A DNA stretch of 36,066 nucleotides from Paludibacteraceae bacterium (lineage in GTDB: Bacteria > Bacteroidota > Bacteroidia > Bacteroidales > Paludibacteraceae). The position numbers were made by a program, and so were the translations under genes. This document shows, one piece after another, positions 6,854 to 15,303 of the stretch. The notes under the pieces were generated by a model. That model saw only the letters and a program-made list of their open reading frames with translations. It was not told the DNA's origin and ran no database searches. The stretch lies in contig JAFXWI010000061.1 in NCBI GenBank assembly GCA_017542915.1, forward strand, positions 1 through 36,066. Direction: 5' to 3'. Position 1 is the stretch's first letter. Every line of letters starts with the position of its first letter.

Positions 6854-9800
6854 ATGACATTCCTACTCATACTCAAATCCGACACGGACTCGGCTGAAAT
6901 GGTATCCAAAAACCAGCATAAGGATATTAAGCTGAAAGATGTAGCCTGCGAACTATGGTTGCATGAACTCAGTTATCAGAAGAAGATCTTCCAGCCCGGT
7001 ATGGTACTCGCCAAACTGCAACTCAAACGCAAGGAGTACCCCGTGGACCAGAAAAACATAGGTATCCCGACCGAGGATATAATCAACCATTTTAAGGATA
7101 ATGTGCTGAAAGTAACCCGTGACGGCAAGGACGTTGCGACGGACTATTATATATATAAGGTGTTACCCGAATTTAGGAGGGACAGCGATGCGAACCAATA
7201 CGTGGAGCTGACCTGCTACTGTTATAGCCGAGATCATAAACTGACGCTTCACCCGTACAGCAAGATGTATGTGAATAAGAAACTGGTGGGCGATCTGTCC
7301 AAGAGCGGCAAGGACGGTATCATCCAAACGGAGATGGACGGCATTCTGCAGAAAGCCGGATTTGACGAAAAGACCATCGATTGCAGCTCTCTTCGGTTCC
7401 TCAAATATATCACCAAGCCGGAGAAGAAAGACGAGAAAGGCAATGTGGTACAGAAGGAGGAGCGCAAGGAGTTCATCCAGCCCTATCTGGTGCAATACAA
7501 TGAGAGTTTCTATGACTTCCTCGCCCGTACGGCTAACCGCTGCGGTGAGTTCATGTACCATGACCAAGGTATACTGCATATCGGTCTGCCGGTTACCCCG
7601 AGCGACAAAGTGCGTACCATAGACGAGCAGAAAGTCTATTCCTACCGCTATCAGAGTTACGGCGAGTCGATCATTGAGCCCTCTCCGGTCTATGTGGATA
7701 GTTTGGGTATGGGCGATTCGCAGAAAGGCAAAGGTCAGTTCGCTTCCGGTGACGGCTATTTCTACTACGACGAGTTGCCTATTGATGAGTATTTGGGACT
7801 CGTGCTGACCAAGGATAAGTTTGCTAATTTCACCGATGAGTTTTTCGGCAGAACCCGAACCCATATCGAGGCGTTCAGTAATTTCCTGACGCAGCCTACT
7901 TATGGTGCGGTTCTCGGAGCAATTGCCGGTGCTGAGGTTACGAATGCTGCCCTTTGCTATGCGGCCGTAGATAACAAGAACGCCGACGGAAACAAACTCT
8001 ATATCAAACCGGCTACCGATGAGCATAAAGACGGCGATACCGTCCGCGTGTATGGCTCGATGCTCAATAACGAGGTGCAGGGCTATAACTACGATCATGC
8101 GCAGAACCTCAATAGTAAGTTCTACCAGTTTGTCAATAAATGCAGTCATAATATCGCCAAGACGCTCATCGAGGTGGAGACAGGTGTCGATATGCCTGCC
8201 TATGGTTTGGGTGAAGAGGTGGTTTTCAATAACCAGAACTGCGTCGTCATCGGTGTGGAGGAAGCGCTGATGTCCGATCATACGGAGGAGGTAGCACGCG
8301 GTCAGCGTCTACTATTGGAGCCGCTGTACAGCGCACCGGTCAAAGGGTCGGATACCAAACTCTCGCTGTACTGTCCGCCTCCTACAGTACCTTTCGCACG
8401 CGAGGTAGGCGTTCAGCGTGCTTTCGTAGCCAAGAACGGCGATCCGCAGGGTCTGGGACGTGTCTGCATCCGCTATCCGTGGCAGCAGGCGGGTGACGAA
8501 CCCTCTCCGTGGGTACGTATGGCGATGCCCTTCGCACCGAATAACCCGCCCGTGGGAGGAGCAGGAATGTTCTTCGAACCGGAGGTAGGCGATGAGGTGG
8601 TCGTTGATTATGAGAACGGTAATATAGAGCACCCGATCATCACCGGTTCGCTCTATTCTCCTCGTAACGCGGCTCCGAGCACCACGCCAAGAGAGACGCG
8701 GAGTCTCAAAACAGGTCGTGAGCGCAGGATCTCGTCCGAAAAAGGACACTCGCTTATCTTCACGGATAGCGATATGGCATCGCATTTCGCGACCAGTTTC
8801 TGGCCCGGATACAAAACGCTGACGACTGTCGTAGGTATGCTTCCGGTAATAGGAACGGACATCCGCTTCGGCGAAAACGATCCCGTCTCCGGCGGTGTCA
8901 CCTTATGCGACGCATGGGGTCTGTACCGTATCAGTGCTTCTTCTACCGACCGTAATATCACGATCATGTCGCCCTTTGGCGATATAATGCTGAACGCCTA
9001 TACCGGCATCACCATCTCTGCACCGAACGGAGAAGTGAAGATAGCCGGAAAGAATGTGACCATCGAGGCAGGTAATGAGTTGAAACTGGTTTCGGGTAAG
9101 AATATCGACGATAAATGGGATGCCAGTTCCCTTGCTGAAAAAGCCGGCTATGCAGCCCTTGCGACTGTGGCAGATGGTATTATAGGCAGTTTAGTGGCTC
9201 CGATCTCCGATATATCTCTTGTCCGTACGGTATTTGAGACCTTCCTCAGACCGGTAGCCGGTACGATGACTGTTCACTCGGGTCGCTTCCTGCTCTTAAA
9301 TGCCGGCAGCACGCACGCTGAGATACCTAACAAGGGTCTGAACATCACGGGTCTGAAGAACAAAGAAGGCAACCATGCCCAAACAATCAAACTGAGGGAT
9401 ACTTTGGCATTCATCGATACAAGCGTGAACACTCTGGTCGAAGATTATGTCACGAACTATAACAAAGCAGCAGGTATCTTGAAAGCAGTTACGAGCGTTT
9501 CGTATTTTGCCAATGTAACAGAGCCTACTCGGGATGAGATCATTAACAAAGCTTTTGAAGGCAACAGGATAGAGCAAGCTAATTTCACATATACCGGAAA
9601 TTATCTTGAGGTTTATGATGATATTTTAAATAGTATCAATTCATTTATAGACCAGGTTAAAGAGTTGAGGAAGATTTGCGATAAATTCGTAGCAGGCGAG
9701 ACTCTTGGAAAAGCCAGTGAAGGACGTTCTTATTTCGCCAAGGAAATGAAATCCGTGTTAAAGGATGCGAAGTCAGACCTACCGGATTTTATTCAAGCAA

Positions 9801-10303
9801 TCCTTAATAAGACGGAGAAGTTCACCGTACTGGAGAAGATGGTGGGATCATTTGCAGAGGATTGTACATACCTTACCCGCTTTTTGGCGGTGAAACTGAT
9901 CGAAGAGACCAAATTATTGGATCGTGATCCGGTGGAGAAAATACAATCACCGAAGTTGTTCTTAACGGCTGATGATTATAAGAACAATGAGACATGGAAC
10001 AAGTACATCGATCAGTTGGTGCCGTATGACTATGAGTCTTATGCAGGTCTCACTTCTTGGGAATCGATTCAGAAATGGTTCTCCGCACTCTTCCCGAATA
10101 CAAAACGAGTTCTGCAGAATAACGTCTGGGATGGTAAATGGTATAGCGATCGTAATATCTGGGATTATTGCAAGAATGGTGAAATCCTCATGTCGGACAA
10201 GAATGGAAAAGAGACCATCAGCATCGTCAACGGCGCCCTCACCCGTACGCCTAATCAGGACGGATATATCGAACAAACCAAAGATATAATGCGAAGCTTG
10301 TAA
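6854..10303 (+). CDS. tssI: VgrG spike protein (TssI) with long C-terminal extension
   Basis: Trimeric spike at the tip of the Hcp tube. Of 1149 residues, about 1-500 correspond to the gp27-like base. Residues about 510-625 are the gp5-like OB domain, seen as GRVCIRYPWQQ, SPWVRMAMPF, FFEPEVGDEVVVDYENGN and HPIITGSLY. A needle-like segment with NGEVKIAGKNVTIEAGNEL follows at about 720-760. From about 770 to the end there are roughly 380 more residues: a hydrophobic stretch (AALATVADGIIGSLV), a short return to needle-like sequence, then a mostly helical Lys/Glu-rich region and an aromatic C-terminus. Classic VgrGs are 600-700 residues, so this tail may be a fused cargo domain or a docking platform. 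No catalytic motif is recognised in it. Confidence 0.85.
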   Translation: MTFLLILKSDTDSAEMVSKNQHKDIKLKDVACELWLHELSYQKKIFQPGMVLAKLQLKRKEYPVDQKNIGIPTEDIINHFKDNVLKVTRDGKDVATDYYIYKVLPEFRRDSDANQYVELTCYCYSRDHKLTLHPYSKMYVNKKLVGDLSKSGKDGIIQTEMDGILQKAGFDEKTIDCSSLRFLKYITKPEKKDEKGNVVQKEERKEFIQPYLVQYNESFYDFLARTANRCGEFMYHDQGILHIGLPVTPSDKVRTIDEQKVYSYRYQSYGESIIEPSPVYVDSLGMGDSQKGKGQFASGDGYFYYDELPIDEYLGLVLTKDKFANFTDEFFGRTRTHIEAFSNFLTQPTYGAVLGAIAGAEVTNAALCYAAVDNKNADGNKLYIKPATDEHKDGDTVRVYGSMLNNEVQGYNYDHAQNLNSKFYQFVNKCSHNIAKTLIEVETGVDMPAYGLGEEVVFNNQNCVVIGVEEALMSDHTEEVARGQRLLLEPLYSAPVKGSDTKLSLYCPPPTVPFAREVGVQRAFVAKNGDPQGLGRVCIRYPWQQAGDEPSPWVRMAMPFAPNNPPVGGAGMFFEPEVGDEVVVDYENGNIEHPIITGSLYSPRNAAPSTTPRETRSLKTGRERRISSEKGHSLIFTDSDMASHFATSFWPGYKTLTTVVGMLPVIGTDIRFGENDPVSGGVTLCDAWGLYRISASSTDRNITIMSPFGDIMLNAYTGITISAPNGEVKIAGKNVTIEAGNELKLVSGKNIDDKWDASSLAEKAGYAALATVADGIIGSLVAPISDISLVRTVFETFLRPVAGTMTVHSGRFLLLNAGSTHAEIPNKGLNITGLKNKEGNHAQTIKLRDTLAFIDTSVNTLVEDYVTNYNKAAGILKAVTSVSYFANVTEPTRDEIINKAFEGNRIEQANFTYTGNYLEVYDDILNSINSFIDQVKELRKICDKFVAGETLGKASEGRSYFAKEMKSVLKDAKSDLPDFIQAILNKTEKFTVLEKMVGSFAEDCTYLTRFLAVKLIEETKLLDRDPVEKIQSPKLFLTADDYKNNETWNKYIDQLVPYDYESYAGLTSWESIQKWFSALFPNTKRVLQNNVWDGKWYSDRNIWDYCKNGEILMSDKNGKETISIVNGALTRTPNQDGYIEQTKDIMRSL

Positions 10304-10317
10304 AAATTTTCATACTT

Positions 10318-12201
10318 ATGGCAGAAAAAACAATATTAGAAGAGTGGAAGGAATTGCTGTCCGATTTCAACAGTAATGTGGACAAGTCCTTGGATGAGAT
10401 CAGGCAATACAAGCGTGATATAGAGAAGATGAAGGTGGAGCTCTTGGACGAGTTTCGCGGCGGACAGTTTATACGTGATGAAGAATGTATCGTCATATCC
10501 GCTCCGCGCATCATCATCGGTAATGTAACTAAGGATGGTAACCTCAGGGAGGAATTAGGGGATGTCATCATCCGTGGTCATGCCTTGGAGATGGACGGTG
10601 TGGGCTATGGAGGAAGAGTGCGTATCAATGCGCCTGAGATTGCCCAAAGAGCAATGGACACCGGTTTGGACGGTAAGGAAACGGTGGTTTATCCGGTCTC
10701 CCGTATTTTTAACCAAGCGCGTAACGTGGTGATTGACAGCCAAGATCCGACCAGCGATGAGGATTACGAAGCCTCTTTTATGGGAGAGCCTGCTGCAAGC
10801 AAAGGTATATACCTTAATTCTGAGAGTGGAATATCCGTAGTGGCTGCGCCCTCTTGCAAGGAGAAAAAGAAGGATTTATCCACCGAAAAGGAAACTATTG
10901 GATCTTCGATAGACGACTTGAAGAATAGGGTATTACGCCAAAAGATAGATGTGGATGACTTGTTGGAGAAAATTTCGGATGCAATCTATCAGAGTGAGCA
11001 AAAAGGTTTGACGGATGATGATGATATGGTAAGGTCCAATGTCTTGGCGATTGACGAATTACGCTATACCGTGCAAAACTTTCTACCTTCTTTCTCAAAG
11101 GCAGTGAATGAGTATGCAGAGTCGTTGTCGGAGTTAGCAGAGTTGAACCGCAGGAAACAGTGCGTGGCAGCCGAAGAAAATGCGGTCAATTCCAAGGAAG
11201 AGAAATACAAACAGTCCACGGGAAGCAGCATCTATATGCAGTCAGAGCGCATTACAATGCATTCCAAAGACGGAGACAATACGTGGCGCACCAACGAAGG
11301 AGCAGGGGTGGAAATTCATGCCAACGACATCAAGCTGCATTCGACGCAGGAAGATCCGAACACGAAGGCAGAGGTACTCACTCCGGAAGAGGCCAAAGGC
11401 AAGGTTTCTATTCGGTCTCGAAATGTCAACATCTCCACCGCTGATTCGACTAATATGGAGCTTAAAGAGAATGACATCGCTACTGCTCAATACCCGCTCG
11501 TGGGTAATGTCACCATCCGATCGAAGATCATCGATTTGGAGTCGGTAGATCTGAAACAGACGGATGAATCCGGCTCACTCGTGGAGGAGAAACTGACCGA
11601 GGGCAGTCAGATCAACATGCGCGCTGAGAAAGTACGCGTCAAGACCATTGACCATGAGGGTAAGAGCGTTGGTAAGTTCTCTGTCAACAGTCAGAAAATA
11701 TCGATGAAATCCACCAATATTGAGGGCTATAAACCCGAGTTGGAGTTGGATAGTCAGGGCAACCGCAAGCATCCTCAGAAAATGAAATCGAAAGAGTTGG
11801 CGCAGGGCAGCGAGATGCTACTCCTCTCGGGAACCGTTAATATCGGTTATAAGAATGAGAAGATGATGAGTGAGAAAGTGGATGTATATGGAGACAATGA
11901 ACTCTCACTGGGTAGCCTGAAGGATACCTCGTTGTGGTCAGACGGCGCACACCTCGATTTGAAGCCCAAACAAGCAAAACTTGAATCCAGCGATACCGTG
12001 AATATATCCGGAAGTACCTTGGATGTATCTGCAGAGAGTTCCTTCAAGGGGAAGATCACCGGCGGTGATATTGTAACTGACAACCTGACTGCCAACAAAG
12101 CCATCAAGTCACCGAATATGGCGGATGGTGTACTGGTATCCAGTCCGGCAGGTCAGCCAAAGGAAGTAGAGAAAAAGAAAAGTCAGAATAGTGATTTATA
12201 A
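10318..12201 (+). CDS. Beta-helix-rich needle-like protein of the spike complex
   Basis: 627 residues, no recognised family. N-terminal residues 1-45 are a charged coiled coil. At 50-120 and again from about 300 to 610 there are many short alternating beta stretches (for example ECIVISAPRIIIGNV, GKVSIRSRNVNIST, GNVTIRSKIIDLES, GKFSVNSQKISMKS, SEMLLLSGTVNIGY, DTVNISGSTLDVSA), the pattern of trimeric beta-helical needles such as gp5/VgrG C-termini. Between them at about 190-290 lies a helical coiled-coil insert. It is located 14 bases after vgrG and 2 bases before the PAAR-like gene, so I infer a trimeric needle between VgrG and the tip, or a carrier for cargo. The tail ends in a Lys-rich disordered stretch. 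Confidence 0.55.
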   Translation: MAEKTILEEWKELLSDFNSNVDKSLDEIRQYKRDIEKMKVELLDEFRGGQFIRDEECIVISAPRIIIGNVTKDGNLREELGDVIIRGHALEMDGVGYGGRVRINAPEIAQRAMDTGLDGKETVVYPVSRIFNQARNVVIDSQDPTSDEDYEASFMGEPAASKGIYLNSESGISVVAAPSCKEKKKDLSTEKETIGSSIDDLKNRVLRQKIDVDDLLEKISDAIYQSEQKGLTDDDDMVRSNVLAIDELRYTVQNFLPSFSKAVNEYAESLSELAELNRRKQCVAAEENAVNSKEEKYKQSTGSSIYMQSERITMHSKDGDNTWRTNEGAGVEIHANDIKLHSTQEDPNTKAEVLTPEEAKGKVSIRSRNVNISTADSTNMELKENDIATAQYPLVGNVTIRSKIIDLESVDLKQTDESGSLVEEKLTEGSQINMRAEKVRVKTIDHEGKSVGKFSVNSQKISMKSTNIEGYKPELELDSQGNRKHPQKMKSKELAQGSEMLLLSGTVNIGYKNEKMMSEKVDVYGDNELSLGSLKDTSLWSDGAHLDLKPKQAKLESSDTVNISGSTLDVSAESSFKGKITGGDIVTDNLTANKAIKSPNMADGVLVSSPAGQPKEVEKKKSQNSDL

Positions 12202-12203
12202 CC

Positions 12204-12599
12204 ATGGGAAAGTTTGTATGTCAAGGAGCAATGATGCAGTGCAGCTTCGGTATGACACCGGCTCCCCTCGCAGTGATAGACCCGATGCGTCCGAAACTGA
12301 GTAGTTCGCTGCCCATAGCTAACATTATGGATTTTGTACCGATGACCAATATCCCATCTTTCGGAATGTGTCAATCGATGTCTAATCCTTCCGTAGCTTC
12401 AGCTACTGCTGCGGCTTTAGGAGTGCTCACTCCGATGCCTTGTATACCGGTGACAGCCTCACCATGGTCACCCGGAGGACAACTCAAAGTGTGCAATTTT
12501 CCGGTGCTGCTGGATAACTGCAAATGTATGTGTACTTGGGGAGGACAGATCTCCTTTACTTTCCCCGGTAACGCCCTGCCTACCACGGAGGCGAAATAA
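12204..12599 (+). CDS. DUF4280 PAAR-like spike tip protein
   Basis: 131 residues matching the DUF4280 PAAR-like family: N-terminal FVCQGAMMQCSFGM, a Pro- and Met-rich middle with conserved cysteines (FGMCQS, MPCIPVTASPW, GGQLKVCNFPVLL) and a C-terminal CMCTWGGQISFTFPG. Members sit at the sharp tip of T6SS or extracellular contractile injection spikes; the Cys and possibly other ligands could bind a metal, as in PAAR proteins. It starts 2 bases after the needle-like gene. No toxin domain is fused to it, so any effector would have to be delivered by another part or encoded elsewhere. Confidence 0.8.
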   Translation: MGKFVCQGAMMQCSFGMTPAPLAVIDPMRPKLSSSLPIANIMDFVPMTNIPSFGMCQSMSNPSVASATAAALGVLTPMPCIPVTASPWSPGGQLKVCNFPVLLDNCKCMCTWGGQISFTFPGNALPTTEAK

Positions 12600-12633
12600 T
12601 CAATACTAACCGAATAAACGAACGTAGAAAAAT

Positions 12634-13332
12634 ATGAAACTGGATGTCGAATTGCAAATCAAAGAGTACGACAGCGTACTGAGCGGATATACCGTGCTGC
12701 TTGTTTTCCGATTGATGAACCTCTGTGTCAAAGCAGAGCCTGCCTCCCTGTTACCGGTGGTGGTGTTGTTCAGAGGTGCCGAGAAGAAGATCGAAGAGGT
12801 TGCCAATGTAGGTATCATGGCGGATGATCAGCTGGATGTATATCCTTTCCATGACGAACTGTTGGTACCGATCGGCAAAGCCATCATGGATGTTCACCCC
12901 GAGTTCCGTCAGGAGCTGAAGAACGTGAAGATAGAGAACCAAGAGAAAGAGCTGAACTTCATCCGTCTTCACATGCCGGAGGTGAACGATGACCGCAAGA
13001 AAGTGCTGCTGGACGGCGTGGATAACTTCGGCAAAGCGACCAAGGAACAGTTGGATGCCGCGAAATCCAAATATAAGGTACGCGTGGATCAGAAACTGTA
13101 TAAATCCAGCAAGGACGAGATAGAAGAGGCTAAGAACCGTATGGACGAGCTGTACGACCAGTACTCCAAACGGGCGGATAAAGCTGTAGAGGATAAGAAG
13201 AAAGAGATCGAAGAGGCTTATCAGCTGTGGTTAGAGAAGAAAGCTCAGAAGCAGATGGAGATGCAGGAACAGCAGGCAGCTTCCGGTGATGACGTGAAGA
13301 GCTCGATGAAGATGCCGCAAGCTAACGGATAA
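12634..13332 (+). CDS. Unknown protein with C-terminal coiled coil, between spike tip and E1
   Basis: 232 residues. Residues 1-70 form a probable alpha/beta domain (MKLDVELQIKEYDSVL, YTVLLVFRLMNLCV, LLPVVVLFRGAEKKIEEV). The rest is strongly charged and helical: from about 110 on it is rich in Lys, Glu, Asp and Gln with heptad character (DEIEEAKNRMDELYDQYSKR and on), ending in a flexible tail MKMPQANG. No signal peptide or membrane segment. No family is recognised. Position suggests a chaperone or adaptor for the spike, or a substrate of the conjugation enzymes: the E1 gene starts 6 bases later, and the lysine-rich coil offers many acceptor sites. Both ideas are inference. Confidence 0.5.
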   Translation: MKLDVELQIKEYDSVLSGYTVLLVFRLMNLCVKAEPASLLPVVVLFRGAEKKIEEVANVGIMADDQLDVYPFHDELLVPIGKAIMDVHPEFRQELKNVKIENQEKELNFIRLHMPEVNDDRKKVLLDGVDNFGKATKEQLDAAKSKYKVRVDQKLYKSSKDEIEEAKNRMDELYDQYSKRADKAVEDKKKEIEEAYQLWLEKKAQKQMEMQEQQAASGDDVKSSMKMPQANG

Positions 13333-13338
13333 AAGAGA

Positions 13339-14487
13339 ATGCCCGAAGAGGTCTTTACACGGTTGTCATGGTTTCGGAGTGAGCGCGTATCGCAAGCCCG
13401 AGTGATGGTAGTGGGCTGCGGAGCCCTCGGTAACGAGGTGCTCAAGAACTTGGTTCTCTTTGGCGTACAGCATCTCGTGGTGGTCGATTTTGACCGCGTG
13501 GAGAGCTCTAACCTCAGTCGCTCTGTGCTCTTTACGCGCGAGGACGCTCAGCTCCACGCCCGTAAGATCGATGCGGTGAAAGCAAGCATCGAGCGCATCA
13601 ACCCCTCAGCGGAGGTGGTGACCCTCTTCGGAGATATAGCCTATGAGGTCGGTTTAGGGTGGTTTAGAGGGGTCGATGTAGTCATCGGATGTGTCGATAA
13701 CCGCTGGGCGCGGTATTGCATCAACCGTCTCTGTATGCGAGCCGGAAAACCTTGGGTGGACGGCGGTATAGATGGTTTGGAAGGCACCGTACGGGTCTTC
13801 ATCCCGGGTGAGAACTGCTACGCCTGTAACCTCGGTCCGGAGGGACTCAAAGACCTCAAGCGACGAATGCCCTGCTCGGGTATCATCCGTCGCAACGAAG
13901 CCGCCGGAAGGGCTGCAACGACTCCCGTCATCGCTTCCGTCATCGGGGCGGTGCAGGTACAGGAAGCCCTGAAACTGATCCATCGCGAGCAGCTGGAGAG
14001 CGGAGAACTGACGAGTTTATGCGGACGGATGTTTTGCTACGAAGGACAGCACCTGACCACCCGTACGGTGGACTTCAAGGCCTACGATGACGACTGTCCT
14101 GTCCATGAGCGATGGGAACCTGTCACGGACTCTGACCTCACGATCAAGCATACGGTGAGACAGTGTCTGGACGAGCTGCGACGATTGACCGGAGAGGCGC
14201 ATCCGGAGGTGGTGCTCAACGACTGTTTTGTGGACTATGTGGAGTCGCGCCGAACGGGCGAACAAGTACCGGTGATGTGTCCGGGAAGGGAGGTAGAAAG
14301 CCGCGTAGAGCAGGACTCGCCTTTGAGGGGCAGCCTCCTCGGCGAACTGTACCAACACGAATACCGGAAACTGGACGACGCCTTCCCTTATCCGGAGATG
14401 AGCTTGGAGCAGGTCGGTGTTCCTGCAAGAGACGTTCTTTGGGTGCATACATCGGACAAAGACCATTATATAGCCTTAAACGGCTAA
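13339..14487 (+). CDS. E1-like ubiquitin-activating enzyme (ThiF/MoeB/UBA fold)
   Basis: Adenylates the C-terminal glycine of a ubiquitin-like protein. The 382-residue protein has the nucleotide motif GCGALG (26-31), the VVDFD/SNLSRS signature (Asp50, Asp52; 57-62), the conserved Asp120 in GCVDN, a zinc knuckle CYAC (160-163) whose partner pair is CPVH (253-256, a His in place of the usual second Cys), and MPCSG with Cys179, the position of catalytic Cys in E1s that form thioesters. TTPVIASVIGAVQVQEALKL (194-213) is the typical helix. The last 120 residues are an extra domain not found in ThiF or MoeB; by analogy with eukaryotic E1s it might present the E2. Placed between spike and baseplate genes, with no thiamine or molybdopterin genes near. 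A MoeB-like enzyme is the alternative, but the nearby E2 argues against it. Confidence 0.85.
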   Translation: MPEEVFTRLSWFRSERVSQARVMVVGCGALGNEVLKNLVLFGVQHLVVVDFDRVESSNLSRSVLFTREDAQLHARKIDAVKASIERINPSAEVVTLFGDIAYEVGLGWFRGVDVVIGCVDNRWARYCINRLCMRAGKPWVDGGIDGLEGTVRVFIPGENCYACNLGPEGLKDLKRRMPCSGIIRRNEAAGRAATTPVIASVIGAVQVQEALKLIHREQLESGELTSLCGRMFCYEGQHLTTRTVDFKAYDDDCPVHERWEPVTDSDLTIKHTVRQCLDELRRLTGEAHPEVVLNDCFVDYVESRRTGEQVPVMCPGREVESRVEQDSPLRGSLLGELYQHEYRKLDDAFPYPEMSLEQVGVPARDVLWVHTSDKDHYIALNG

Positions 14488-14508
14488 GAACCGAAAAATA
14501 AATAGTAC

Positions 14509-15285
14509 ATGCTAAAGGAGCAAATAGATATTAACCTGTCGGAGATCAGCGCGGAGATGCTGGTGAACTACCTCTATCCCGATTTGTCTGACCGCTGGAT
14601 AGTGCAGGCGGAAGGTACCTTCTACCGCAACTATAACAGCGATCTTCTGGCGTATGATGACGAGGCAGCGGTAGTGCAACTCTCGCGGGACAGCTTCTGT
14701 CAATTATTACCGCAGGGATTGCTCTATCGGGCAGCAGAGAGAGGCAAGGTGAACTCCGAGAAAATCATGGCGCGTAAACGCCTGTTGATGGACTTGTTTC
14801 AGCCCTTCGACACCTTCGCTTTCCGTTGTCGCCTCAATCTCGAGAGAGAGGTCTCCTCGCTCTTAGAGACTCGGTTACAGGAGATCCTCTCCCGCTATTT
14901 CGGATTCGATCTGGCGTCGGAACAGAACCATTATATCCGTGAGACGGCGGTACTTCTGCCTTTCGTGAGCCATCTGCGCGGAGACCTCTATTTCGTTCGC
15001 GATCTGCTCTCTTCGCTCTTTAAATGCGAGGTGCAGCTGACGATCGGACGATACAGCGAGACCGATAACACCCGTTCTTGGTTGCCCATGGCGCGATACG
15101 AGATGATCATGCCGGATCTCTCCGCAGAGGAGTATAACCGCTTGATGAAGGACGTCCGTCCCTTGAACGAGTTCGTATGCGAATGGTTTATGCCGATGGA
15201 GGCGAAGTGCTTCATCGACATCCGATGGAAGGACATCGACCTGCCTGAAGAACCTGTACTGAATTATAACACACATTTGAAATAA
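14509..15285 (+). CDS. tssG: T6SS baseplate wedge protein TssG
   Basis: 258-residue cytosolic protein that I assign to TssG. Family-like features are YRAAERGKVNSEKIMARKR, FDTFAFRCRLNLEREVSSLLE, a long central helix pair, and LPFVSHLRGDLYFVRDLLSSLF followed by the beta strand CEVQLTIG, which in TssG precede the barrel domain. TssG forms the baseplate wedge with TssF2 and TssE, and contacts TssK. It is shorter than most TssG proteins (about 300-330), with the C-terminal barrel apparently compact. It lies immediately before tssK, a common order. The match is from pattern only and weaker than for TssF or TssK. Confidence 0.7.
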   Translation: MLKEQIDINLSEISAEMLVNYLYPDLSDRWIVQAEGTFYRNYNSDLLAYDDEAAVVQLSRDSFCQLLPQGLLYRAAERGKVNSEKIMARKRLLMDLFQPFDTFAFRCRLNLEREVSSLLETRLQEILSRYFGFDLASEQNHYIRETAVLLPFVSHLRGDLYFVRDLLSSLFKCEVQLTIGRYSETDNTRSWLPMARYEMIMPDLSAEEYNRLMKDVRPLNEFVCEWFMPMEAKCFIDIRWKDIDLPEEPVLNYNTHLK

Positions 15286-15303
15286 ATATAAATCCTAAAT
15301 AAA

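Noticed and set aside
7163..8281. Long minus-strand open frame inside vgrG (372 codons)
   Set aside because: It is antisense to clear VgrG code, has the low-complexity look of a shadow frame, and lacks a promoter.
13339..14487. E1-like protein as a housekeeping ThiF or MoeB
   Set aside because: No thiamine or molybdopterin genes nearby, an extra C-terminal domain, and a clear Ubl and E2 in the same operon.
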